Part shown: piece by piece, positions 50,394 to 60,800 of the stretch | Numbering within the stretch: position 1 is the stretch's first letter | How the letters are laid out: each line of letters opens with the position of its first letter | NCBI GenBank assembly: GCA_964019165.1 | Contig: OZ025273.1 | Location: 363,501 to 427,500, forward strand | DNA length: 64,000 nucleotides | Reading direction: 5' to 3' | Source: Mastigias papua | Taxonomy: Eukaryota > Cnidaria > Scyphozoa > Rhizostomeae > Mastigiidae | Program-made: the position numbers and the translations under genes | The notes under the pieces: generated by a model | The model's input: only the letters and a program-made list of their open reading frames with translations | Told to the model about the DNA's origin: nothing | Database searches by the model: none

Positions 50394-50955
50394 TGTAAAA
50401 TAACACGATTTTACAGGATATACAAAGCTATAATATAAAAGAAGTAAATCACAAAAATACACAAGTTCCTTTGTAACGATCAATGATGTCTCTAATCCTT
50501 TCACGATAATATTCTTTCACTGACGACGACTATAAAACAAACAAGAACTGACGGCGACTCTCTAACAGACTTGATAGGCTAAACAGCAACACGATAACGA
50601 CTTTGACTTTAACTCCACGACGACAACTGCTAACGACGACTTCACATAAAGACTGACTTCACAGAACATTACACGCTTTATTTATAACAAACACATGACG
50701 CAACAGGGTAATTATAACATACAATGGAGCTAAGGGGCAATGGCATGGTAACACGTACATAACAAACAACAATGTACTAAGATTAGACAACACGTCACAG
50801 ACAAGCAATATGATCATGGTAACTGTGGGGGGTGGATGATGTAATGACCTAAAATGCTGATGGGGAGACAACAAAACCGGAACAAATGGGAACAGAGAAC
50901 CAACGTTACTTAACATGACGAAATCAAAGATAAAAATAAAACTAGTATTATAACA
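50394..50955 (-). repeat. 5' LTR (562 bp)
   Basis: Same ends as 49,093-49,670, shorter by one 16-bp block. In element orientation it would carry the promoter. Confidence 0.93.
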
Positions 50956-50959
50956 ATTC
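50956..50959. repeat. LTR element target duplication, right copy
   Basis: ATTC, matching 49,089-49,092. Confidence 0.8.
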
Positions 50960-52602
50960 TCATGTCTGTCCCTGCTATCTTCAGAGTTTAGAAGGGTACT
51001 GAAATAATTCGATAATTGGTTATTAGAGAAGTTTAGACTGTGTTTTTCGTTTCTACTTTTCAACATTTTCCAGAAAACTTTTGGAGCTTCCCCTTTCAGA
51101 TCCCAAAGTTCCGTTTTCTTTTTTTGAAGAAAACTGTGACGTTTGTATCTTATTAGTTTTTTATAAACCCTTCGCTGTTGAAAATAAGCTGACTTAAGAT
51201 TAATATCTTGATTATCTTCAAAATTGGAGGAATTCTTCAGTGCAGCTTGATATTTTTTTCTTTTGTTGTTTAATAGCTGTTTGTGTTTCCGACACTCAGC
51301 ATCAAACCAAGGACATTTATTCATCAACTTAACATTGTTTTTATTTTTGGCTTTACGAAAAATATTTCTGGAAGTTAAATGGGCTTCAGATAAATCTATC
51401 ATTTTGGTTCGCAAAGATTCAATAACTTCCTCTATGGATGAATCATTATTGTCCAATTCATTTGATATATCAGTTAGAAAACTAGTTATCTCGCTGCTTT
51501 CCATTGCCAAAGATAGAATTTCTGACGTAGAGGCACCATTGATATAGTATTGTTTTTTATAATTCTGTAAAAGCTTATTGTCGTCATATGTAGGTAGATT
51601 TACCACTGATATATCAGGCTGCGCTTCCGATTTAATTATATTGTTCGAGCTTTTTATGGATAGCTCGATTGGGCTGTGATCTGAAAATTCACATATTTCA
51701 CCAACACTTAGTTTGTCGACCATTGAAAAATTTTCTTGGCGTAATAGGGCATAATCAACGACACTACTACCCCTGTTAGTAAAGCACGTGAAATTGCTGG
51801 AATTATCCTTATCAACCCTGCCATTCATAATTCGGTAGCCAGCGGCCTTGCAAAATTCAATAAAAGCAGTTCCGTTAGCATTAATGGGAGAGGTGTCTTT
51901 ACTTAATCTTTTATCTAGATGTTGATCTGGCAAGTAATTATCGTCAATTGGCAAATAGTCATCCAATTCGTCATTTTCAACAAAGTCATTAACGTCATTC
52001 GTTCTAGCATTGAAGTCGCCGCATAATAGAACCCACCCTTTTCGTTCATAATGAGCACATTCTGATTGGAGAGTCTCAAATGACAGAGCTTGCCCTGTTC
52101 TTAATAATGTTGAACTGCTTGGGGGAATATAAATAAAACAGATAAATAAATCTTGTTCCCAACCAAATCCACTTTTGATAAGTCTGCACCAGAAATGGTA
52201 ACTATCCGAAAGAACAATTGAAACATATTTAAGAATTGAATTGCGGACTAGGAGAGACAGACCCCCAGAAGGTCTGCCCCCTAAATGATTCTTAAAACCC
52301 GGCTCGTGAAATTCAGAAAAATTATTAGTTAAGTTGAATAATGATAAGTCAATAGGATCTCTCCAAGTTTCAGAAAAGCAAATTAAATCATTGCGCTCTA
52401 AAATTCTGTTAAAAAATTCACAGCCTGCCTGTCTTAAAGTTTGAACTTTCGAATTTCCAAAACCATTAAAATTCCACACTGAAAGATTTAGGTAATTTTG
52501 AATAGGTAGGCAGAGGTTTGGTGTTGGGTTGCGATAAAATTCTTTGGCTATACTAGTTGAGTTTTGGTGTTCAATGTTAGCTTTTCCATCTCGGCCAAGA
52601 TC
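50956..52602 (-). CDS. LINE ORF2, N-terminal part: AP-type endonuclease
   Basis: 549 codons open directly after the UAG that ends ORF1 (52,603-52,605), in the same frame. The endonuclease nicks target DNA to prime reverse transcription. Motifs in order: WNFNGFG (about residue 43), ICFSETW with the metal-binding Glu (about 78), IYIPPSSS, LLCGDFNARTND, SSVVDYALL and FSDHSPIELS, covering all catalytic blocks of the APE family. A Lys/Asn-rich linker toward the RT follows. No ATG occurs before about residue 250, inside the endonuclease, so independent AUG initiation would destroy the domain; GTG at 52,479 is not a plausible start. Translation therefore needs UAG readthrough or unusual re-initiation. 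The 3' end is cut by the LTR element; residues after 50,956 in the naive frame come from the LTR. Confidence 0.88.
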
Positions 52603-53637
52603 CTATTGCCTTGAATTAACTAAGTCATGATAATCGGCGTAGGACCTGATCTCGAAGGTGCGGGGGTTATTAATATATCTAAACTTAATTTTACCATCAA
52701 TGGTCCATACGCTGTCGACATTTAGAAATCTTCTATTCGAACTTACCTCATTAAAAATTCGTTTAATACCAGGAGCCAGATCTTCATTTATTTTTATATT
52801 CGTCGCCTTCTTTTTGCACCTCATGACAAGTTCCTTGGACTTGTGACTTAAGAATTTGACTAAAATCGACCTTGGTTTGCTATTATCACGACGCCCTACA
52901 CGATGCACAATTTCAATTTCAGACCGGTCCACATCCAAATCAAGTTCTTTCTTTAAAGTGTCCAACGTTAGCTTTTCGATATCTTCACCCGTCTCCTCCA
53001 AGACTCCTCTAATTCTAATTGAATTTTTCCTCGAATATTGTTCATGTCGATCAATCAAAAATTGCAAATCCTTTCCATTATCAAAATTTACGCTAATATC
53101 ATCAGACATAGCGTTTACTTTTGATTCTAAATCCGACTGCTTTCTTTTCAGATCCGAAATATCACTTTTAAATCTCTCAATTTCTTCTTCAATCGTAGAC
53201 AACCGAGCCAGCATTTTATTTTGATTTTCAAGAATACACTCTTGTCCGCATTCAATTTTCTTTTCAAGTCTCATGAGAATCTCAGAAAAATCTTGAGTTT
53301 CATCAGTCTTTGCGGATTTATTATTCCTCAGTTGGTTTGTTGGGCCGGGGTTTAATTCCACGTCTCCACTAAGCAGCAATGTGTAGAACGGATCCATACC
53401 TATAAGTCCACTAGAATAGGCCACTCTTCGACGAGATCGCTTACGTGCCGATTTCGACAAATTTGCTTTACTCCATGCTCTACCTTCAAGAGCTCTTTTT
53501 CGCCAAACACCATTTGAAATCCTATATTTATACACCAATTTCAAATCTAACCGATCTTTGGACTTCACATCCAAACATTCCACGATTCCAGTAACAACAA
53601 TTACGAGAGCAATGAAAACACGTGCTGTCACCTCCAT
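52603..53637 (-). CDS. LINE ORF1: signal-like segment, 2A, coiled-coil RNA-binding protein
   Basis: 344 residues from the ATG three bases inside the element to UAG. Residues 1-22 (MEVTARVFIALVIVVTGIVE) look like a secretory signal or membrane anchor. Residues 45-71 are basic, with RKRSRRR. Residues 82-99 (DPFYTLLLSGDVELNPGP) are a canonical 2A motif, with ribosome skipping expected between Gly98 and Pro99. About 117-185 is coiled coil. About 198-344 contains EQYSRKNSIRIRGV, IEIVHRVGRR, PRSILVKFLSHK and FRYINN, matching the RRM/C-terminal domain of L1-type ORF1 proteins, which bind and package LINE RNA. An in-frame upstream ATG at 53,676 lies in satellite DNA and is not part of the element. 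Confidence 0.9.
   Translation of the reverse strand: MEVTARVFIALVIVVTGIVECLDVKSKDRLDLKLVYKYRISNGVWRKRALEGRAWSKANLSKSARKRSRRRVAYSSGLIGMDPFYTLLLSGDVELNPGPTNQLRNNKSAKTDETQDFSEILMRLEKKIECGQECILENQNKMLARLSTIEEEIERFKSDISDLKRKQSDLESKVNAMSDDISVNFDNGKDLQFLIDRHEQYSRKNSIRIRGVLEETGEDIEKLTLDTLKKELDLDVDRSEIEIVHRVGRRDNSKPRSILVKFLSHKSKELVMRCKKKATNIKINEDLAPGIKRIFNEVSSNRRFLNVDSVWTIDGKIKFRYINNPRTFEIRSYADYHDLVNSRQ
53341..53394 (-). other. 2A ribosome-skipping peptide
   Basis: Encodes DPFYTLLLSGDVELNPGP; all residues of the D-V-E-x-N-P-G-P core are present. 2A motifs at the N-terminus of ORF1 are established for several invertebrate APE-type LINEs. The product would be a ~98-residue signal-bearing leader plus the ORF1 protein starting at Pro. 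Confidence 0.93.
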
Positions 53638-53641
53638 CTTG
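53628..53641 (-). promoter_or_regulatory. TISU/YY1-like start element at LINE 5' end
   Basis: Minus strand C-AAGATGGAGGTG, where the first C is satellite. It resembles the TISU consensus SAASATGGCGGC at 10 of 12 positions and the YY1 core AAGATGG. It would fit a nearly leaderless mRNA. Confidence 0.4.
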
Positions 53642-53646
53642 GCTAT
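53641..53646. repeat. LINE target-site duplication, right copy
   Basis: GGCTAT, first bases of the interrupted monomer; continues AGCCTTGGTATT. Confidence 0.88.
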
Positions 53647-56600
53647 AGCCTTGGTATTGTGCCCAAAATTGACCAAAATTGAAATTCATAGAATTTGATT
53701 GCACATTGACAAGTGATGAAAATGAGCGAAGTTTGGCCAAAAAGTAAGGCTATAACCTTGGTATTGTGCCCAAAATTGACCAAAATTGAAATTCATAGAA
53801 TTTGATTGCACATTGACAAGTGATGAAAATGAGCGAATGTTGACCAAAAGGTAAGGCTATAGCCTTGGTATTGTGCCCAAACTTGACCAAAATTGAAATT
53901 CATAGAATTTGATTGCACATTGACAAGTAATGAAAATGAGCGAATTTTGGCCAAAAAGCAAGGCTATAGCCTTGGTATTGTGCCCAAAATTGACCAAAAT
54001 TGAAATTCATAGAATTTGATTGCACATTGACAAGTGATGAAAATGAGCGAATTTTGGACAAAAAGTAAGGCTATAGCCTTGGTATTGTGCCCAAAATTGA
54101 CCAAAATTGACATTCATAGAATTTGATTGCACATTGAAAAGTGATGAAAATGAGCGAATTTTGGCCAGAAAGAAAGGCTATAGCCTTGGTATTGTGCCCA
54201 AAATTGACCAAACTTGAAATTCATAGATTTTGATTGCACATTGACAAGTGATGAAAATGAGCGAATTTTGGCCAAAAAGTAAGGCTATAGCCTTGGTATT
54301 GTGCCCAAAATTGACCAAAATTGAAATTCATAGAATTTGATTGCACATTGACAAGTGATGAAAATGAGCGAATGTTGACCAAAAGGTAAGGCTATAGCCT
54401 TGGTATTGTGCCCAAACTTGACCAAAATTGAAATTCATAGAATTTGATTGCACATTGACAAGTAATGAAAATGAGCGAATTTTGGCCAAAAAGCAAGGCT
54501 ATAGCCTTGGTATTGTGCCCAAAATTGACCAAAATTGAAATTCATAGAATTTGATTGCACATTGACAAGTGATGAAAATGAGCGAAGTTTGACCAAAAAG
54601 TAAGGCTATAGCCTTGGTATTGTGCCCAAAATTGACCAAAATTGACATTCATAGAATTTGATTGCACATTGAAAAGTGATGAAAATGAGCGAATTTTGGC
54701 CAGAAAGTAAGGCTATAGCCTTGGTATTGTGCCCAAAATTGACCAAACTTGAAATTCATAGAATTTGATTGCACATTGACAAGTGATGAAAATGAGCGAA
54801 TTTTGGCCAAAAAGTAAGGCTATAGCCTTGGTATTGTGCCCAAAATTGACCAAAATTGAAATTCATAGAATTTGATTGCACATTGACAAGTGATGAAAAT
54901 GAGCGAATTTTGGCCAAAATGTAAGGCTATAGCCTTGGTATTGTGCCCAAACTTGACCAAAATTGACATTCATAGAAATTGATTGCACATTGACAAGTGA
55001 TGAAAATGAGCGAAGTTTGACCAAAAAGTAAGGCTATAGCCTTGGTATTGTGCCCAAAATTGACCAAAATTGACATTCATAGAATTTGATTGCACATTGA
55101 AAAGTGATGAAAATGAGCGAATTTTGGCCAAAAAGTAAGGCTATAGCCTTGGTATTGTGCCCAAAATTGACCAAAATTGAAATTCATAGAATTTGATTGC
55201 ACATTGACAAGTGATGAAAATGAGCGAATTTTGGCCAAAAAGTAAGGCTATAGCCTTGGTATTGTGCCCAAAATTGACCAAAATTGAAATTCATAGAATT
55301 TGATTGCACATTGACAAGTGATGAAAATGAGCGAAGTTTGGCCAAAAAGTAAGGCTATAACCTTGGTATTGTGCCCAACATTGACCAAAATTGAAATTCA
55401 TAGAATTTGATTGCACATTGACAAGTGATGAACATGAGCCATTTTTGGCCAAAATGTAAGGCTATAGTCTTGGTATTTTCTTCTAAAATGACCAAAATTG
55501 AAATTCATAGAATTTGATTGCACATTGACAGGTGATGAAAATGAGCGAATTTTGGCCAAAAAGTAAGGCTATAGCCTTGGTATTGTGCCCAAAATTGACC
55601 AAAATTGAAATTCATAGAATTTGATTGCACATTGACAAGTGATGAACATGATCCATTTTTGGCCAAAACGTACGGTTATAGCCTTGGTATTGTGCCCAAA
55701 ATTGACCAAAATTGAAATTCATAGAATTTGATTGCACATTGACAAGTGATGAAAATGAGCGAAGTTTGGCCAAAAAGTAAGGCTATAACCTTGGTATTGT
55801 GCCCAAAATTGACCAAAATTGAAATTCATAGAATTTGATTGCACATTGACAAGTGATGAAAATGAGCGAATGTTGACCAAAAGGTAAGGCTATAGCCTTG
55901 GTATTGTGCCCAAACTTGACCAAAATTGAAATTCATAGAATTTGATTGCACATTGACAAGTAATGAAAATGAGCGAATTTTGGCCAAAAACCAAGGCTAT
56001 AGCCTTGGTATTGTGCCCAAAATTGACCAAACTTGAAATTCATAGAATTTGATTGCACATTGACAAGTGATGAAAATGAGCGAATTTTAGACAAAAAGTG
56101 AGGCTATAGCCTTGGTATTGTGCCCAAAATTGACCAAAATTGACATTCATAGAATTTGATTGCACATTGAAAAGTGATGAAAATGAGCGAATTTTGGCAA
56201 GAAAGTAAGGCTATAGCCTTGGTATTGTGCCCAAAATTGATCAAACTTGAAATTCATAGAATTTGATTGCACATTGACAAGTGATGAAAATGAGCGAATT
56301 TTGGCCAAAAAGTACGGCTATAGCCTTGGTATTGTGCCCAAAATTGACCAAAATTGAAATTCATAGAATTTGATTGCACATTGACAAGTGATGAAAATGA
56401 GCGAATTTTGGCCAAAATGTAAGGCTATAGCCTTGGTATTGTGCCCAAAATTGACCAAAATTGAAATTCATAGAATTTGATTGCACATTGACAAGTGATG
56501 AAAATGAGCGAAGTTTGACCAAAAAGTAAGGCTATAGCTTTGGTATTGTGCCCAAAATTGACCAAAATTGAAATTCATAGAATTTGATTGCACATTGACA

Positions 56601-58859
56601 AGTGATGAACATGAGCGAATGTTGACCAAAAGGTAAGGCTATAGCCTTGGTATTGTGCCCAAACTTGACCAGAATTGAAATTCATAGAATTTGATTGCAC
56701 ATTGACAAGTGATGAACATGAGCAAAGTTTGACCAAAAAGTAAGGCTATAGCCTTGGTATTGTGCCCAAAATTGACCAAACTTGAAATTCATAGAATTTG
56801 ATTGCACATTGACAAGTGATGAAAATGAGCGAATTTTGGACAAAAAGTAAGGCTATAGACCTGGTATTGTGCCCAAAATTGACCAAAATTGACATTCATA
56901 GAATTTGATTGCACATTGAAAAGTGATGAAAATGAGCGAATTTTGGCCAGAAAGTAAGGCTATAGCCTTGGTATTGTGCCCAAAATTGACCAAACTTGAA
57001 ATTCATAGAATTTGATTGCACATTGACAAGTGATGAAAATGAGCGAATTTTGGCCAAACAGTAAGGCTATAGCCTTGGTATTGTGCCCAAAATTGACCAA
57101 AATTGAAATTCATAGAATTTGATTGCACATTGACAAGTGATGAAAATGAGCGAATTTTGGCCAAAATGTAAGGCTATAGCCTTGGTATTGTGCCCAAAAT
57201 TGACCAAAATTGAAATTCATAGAATTTGATTGCACATTGACAAGTGATGAAAATGAGCGAAGTTTGACCAAAAAGTAAGGCTATAGCCTTGGTATTGTGC
57301 CCAAAATTGACCAAAATTGAAATTCATAGAATTTGATTGCACATTGACAAGTGATGAACATGAGCCATTTTTGGCCAAAACGTAAGGCTATAGTCTTGGT
57401 ATTTTCTTCAAAAATGACCAAAATTGAAATTCATAGATTTTGATTGCACATTGACAAGTGATGAAAATGAGCGAAGTTTGACCAAAAAGTAAGGCTATAG
57501 CCTTGGTATTGTGCCCAAAATTGACCAAAATTGAAATTCATAGAATTTGATTGCACATTGACAAGTGATGAACATGAGCCATTTTTGGCCAAAACGTAAG
57601 GCTATAGTCTTGGTATTTTCTTCAAAAATGACCAAAATTGAAATTCATAGAATTTGATTGCACATTGACAAGTGATGAAAATGAGCGAAGTTTGGCCAAA
57701 AAGTAAGGCTATAGCCTTGGTATTGTGCCCAAAATTGACCAAAATTGAAATTCATAGAATTTGATTGCACATTGACAAGTGATGAAAATAAGCGAATTTT
57801 GACCAAAAGGTAAGGCTATAGCCTTGGTATTGTGCCCAAAATTGACCAAACTTGAAATTCATAGAATTTGATTGCATATTGACAAGTGATGAACATGAGC
57901 CATTTTTGGCCAAAACGTAAGGCTATAGTCTTGGTATTTTCGTCAAAAATGACCAAAATTGAAATTCATAGAATTTGATTGCACATTGACAACTGATGAC
58001 AATGAGCGAAGTTTGGCCAAAAGGTAAGGTTATAGCCTTGGTATTGTGCCCAAAATTGACCAAAATTGAAATTCATAGAATTTGATTGCACATTGACAAG
58101 TGATGAAAATGAGCGAATTTTGGCCAAAAAGTAAGGCTATAGTCTTGGTATTGTGCCCAAAATTGACCAAACTTGAAATTCATAGAATTTGATTGCACAT
58201 TGACAAGTGATGAACATGAGCCATTTTTGGCCAAAACGTAAGGCTATAGTCTTGGTATTTTCTTCAAAACTGACCAACTCTGAACATGATTGATGTTGAT
58301 TGCAGATTGAAAAGTGATGAGAATGAGCGATTTTCGGCCAAAAAGTAAGGCTATAGTCTTGGTATTGTGCCCAAACTTGACCAAAAGTGAAATTCATAGA
58401 ATTTGATTGCACATTGACAAATGATGAAAATGAGCGAAGTTTGGCCAAAAAGTAAGGCTATAGCCTTGGTATTGTGCCCAAAATTGACCAAAATTGAAAT
58501 TCATAGAATTTGATTGCACATTGACAAGTGATGAAAATGAGCGAATTTTGACCAAAAGGTAAGGCTATAGCCTTGGTATTGTGCCCAAAATTGACCAAAA
58601 TTGACATTCATAGAATTTGATTGCACATTGAAAAGTGATGAAAATGAGCGAATTTTGGCCAAAAAGCAAGGCTATAGCCTTGGTATTTTCTTCAAAAATG
58701 ACCAAAATTGAAATTCATAGAATTTGATTGCACATTGACAGGTGATGAAAATGAGCGAATTTTGGCCAAAAAGTAAGGCTATAGCCTTGGTATTGTGCCC
58801 AAAATTGACCAAAATTGAAATTCATAGAATTTGATTGCACATTGACAAGTGATGAACAT

Positions 58860-60800
58860 GAGCCATTTTTGGCCAAAACGTACTGCTATAGCCTTGGTAT
58901 TGTGCCCAAAATTGACCAAAATTGAAATTCATAGAATTTGATTGCACATTGACAAGTGATGAAAATGAGCGAAGTTTGGCCAAAAAGTACGGCTATAACC
59001 TTGGTATTGTGCCCAAAATTGACCAAAATTGACATTCATAGAATTTGATTGCACATTGACAAGTGATGAAAATGAGCGAATGTTGACCAAAAGGTAAGGC
59101 TATAGCCTTGGTATTGTGCGCAAACTTGACCAAAATTGAAATTCATAGAATTTGATTGCACATTGACAAGTAATGAAAATGAGCGAATTTTGGCCACAAA
59201 GCAAGGCTATAGCCTTGGTATTGTGCCAACAATTGACCAAATTTGAAATTCATAGAATTTGATTGCACATTGACAAGTGATGAAAATGAGCGAATTTTGG
59301 ACAAAAAGTAAGGCTATAGCCTTGGTATTGTGCCCAAAATTGACCAAAATTGAAATTCATAGAATTTGATTGCACATTGACAAGTGATGAAAATGAGCGA
59401 ATTTTGACCACAAGGTAAGGCTATAGCCTTGATATTGTGCCCAAAATTGACCAAAATTGAAATTCATAGAATTTGATTGCACATTGACAAGTGATGAACA
59501 TGAGCCATTTTTGGCCAAAACGTACTGCTATAGCCTTGGTATTGTGCCCAAAATTGACCAAAATTGAAATTCATAGAATTTGATTGCACATTGACAAGTG
59601 ATGAAAATGAGCGAAGTTTGGCCAAAAAGTAAGGCTATAACCTTGGTATTGTGCCCAAAATTGACCAAAATTGAAATTCATAGAATTTGATTGCACATTG
59701 ACAAGTGATGAAAATGAGCTAATGTTGACCAAAAGGTAAGGCTATAGCCTTGGTATTGTGCCCAAACTTGACCAAAATTGAAATTCATAGAATTTGATTG
59801 CACATTGACAAGTAATGAAAATGAGCGAATTTTGGCCAAAACGCAAGGCTATAGCCTTGGTATTGTGCCCAAAATTGACCAAAATTGAAATTCATAGAAT
59901 TTGATTGCACATTGACAAGTGATGAACATGAGCCATTTTTGGCCAAAATGTAAGGCTATAGTCTTGGTATTTTCTTCAAAAATGACCAAAATTGAAATTC
60001 ATAGAATTTGATTGCACATTGACAGGTGATGAAAGTGAGCGAATTTTGGCCAAAAAGTAAGGCTATAGCCTTGGTATTGTGCCCAAAATTGACCAAAATT
60101 GAAATTCATAGAATTTGATTGCACATTGACAAGTGATGAACATGAGCCATTTTTGGCCAAAACGTACTGCTATAGCCTTGGTATTGTGCCCAAAATTGAC
60201 CAAAATTGAAATTCATAGAATTTGATTGCACATTGACAAGTGATGAAAATGAGCGAAGTTTGGCCAAACAGTAAGGCTATAACCTTGGTATTGTGCCCAA
60301 AATTGACCAAAATTGAAATTCATAGAATTTGATTGCACATTGACAAGTGATGAAAATGAGCTAATGTTGACCAAAAGGTAAGGCTATAGCCTTGGTATTG
60401 TGCCCAAACTTGACCAAAATTGAAATTCATAGAATTTGATTGCACATTGACAAGTAATGAAAATGAGCGAATTTTGGCCAAAACGCAAGGCTATAGCCTT
60501 GGTATTGTGCCCAAAATTGACCAAAATTGAAATTCATAGAATTTGATTGCACATTGACAAGTGATGAACATGAGCCATTTTTGGCCAAAATGTAAGGCTA
60601 TAGTCTTGGTATTTTCTTCAAAAATGACCAAAGTTGAAATTCATAGAATTTGATTGCACATTGACAGGTGATGAAAGTGAGCGAATTTTGGCCAAAAAGT
60701 AAGGCTATAGCCTTGGTATTGTGCCCAAAATTGACCAAAATTGAAATTCATAGAATTTGATTGCACATTGACAAGTGATGAAAATGAGCGAAGTTTGGCC
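58860..60800. repeat. 642-bp (6-mer) HOR
   Basis: CGTACTGCTATAGCC marks 58,879, 59,521 and 60,163, exactly 642 bp apart; flanking variants repeat with it. Confidence 0.85.

Larger units (their letters stand above)
49093..50955 (-). mobile_element. Short non-autonomous LTR retrotransposon
   Basis: 1,863 bp, inserted in LINE ORF2 in the same orientation. Two LTRs (578 and 562 bp) begin TG and end CA, with a 4-bp target duplication. The 723-bp interior has a primer-binding-site-like sequence, one gag-like zinc-knuckle frame and a polypurine tract, but no protease, RT, RNase H or integrase. It must depend on a partner element. The structure matches the TR-GAG/TRIM type described in plants. LTR near-identity implies a recent insertion. 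Confidence 0.92.
46849..53640 (-). mobile_element. Full-length 2A-bearing LINE inserted in satellite
   Basis: An APE-type non-LTR retrotransposon in minus orientation. It has a 5' end at 53,640, a poly(A) tail at 46,849-46,878 (as T on this strand) and a 6-bp target duplication. Without the nested LTR element it is about 4.9 kb, with ORF1 (signal-like segment, 2A, coiled coil, RRM-like), a single UAG, then ORF2 (endonuclease, reverse transcriptase, zinc motif). ORF2 is otherwise free of stops and frameshifts, so the copy was potentially active before the LTR insertion. The motif set fits the CR1/L2/jockey-type assemblage; the exact clade is unresolved. Confidence 0.92.

Noticed and set aside
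50659..50955. C-terminal tail of the naive endonuclease frame running into the LTR
   Set aside because: Residues after 50,956 are LTR sequence read by chance; they also appear as a frame in the other LTR (49,374-49,631).
52477..52479. GTG as the start of LINE ORF2
   Set aside because: The frame is open upstream to the UAG at 52,603, and GTG initiation is not expected in a eukaryote.
16292..58448. Dozens of recurring 60-103 residue minus-strand open frames (NFGHNTKAIAL, FITCQCAIKFYEFQFWS)
   Set aside because: They are satellite translations. Three 107-bp monomers make 107 codons, so the same peptide recurs and ends at the same stop. There is no domain, no start context and no conservation beyond the DNA repeat.
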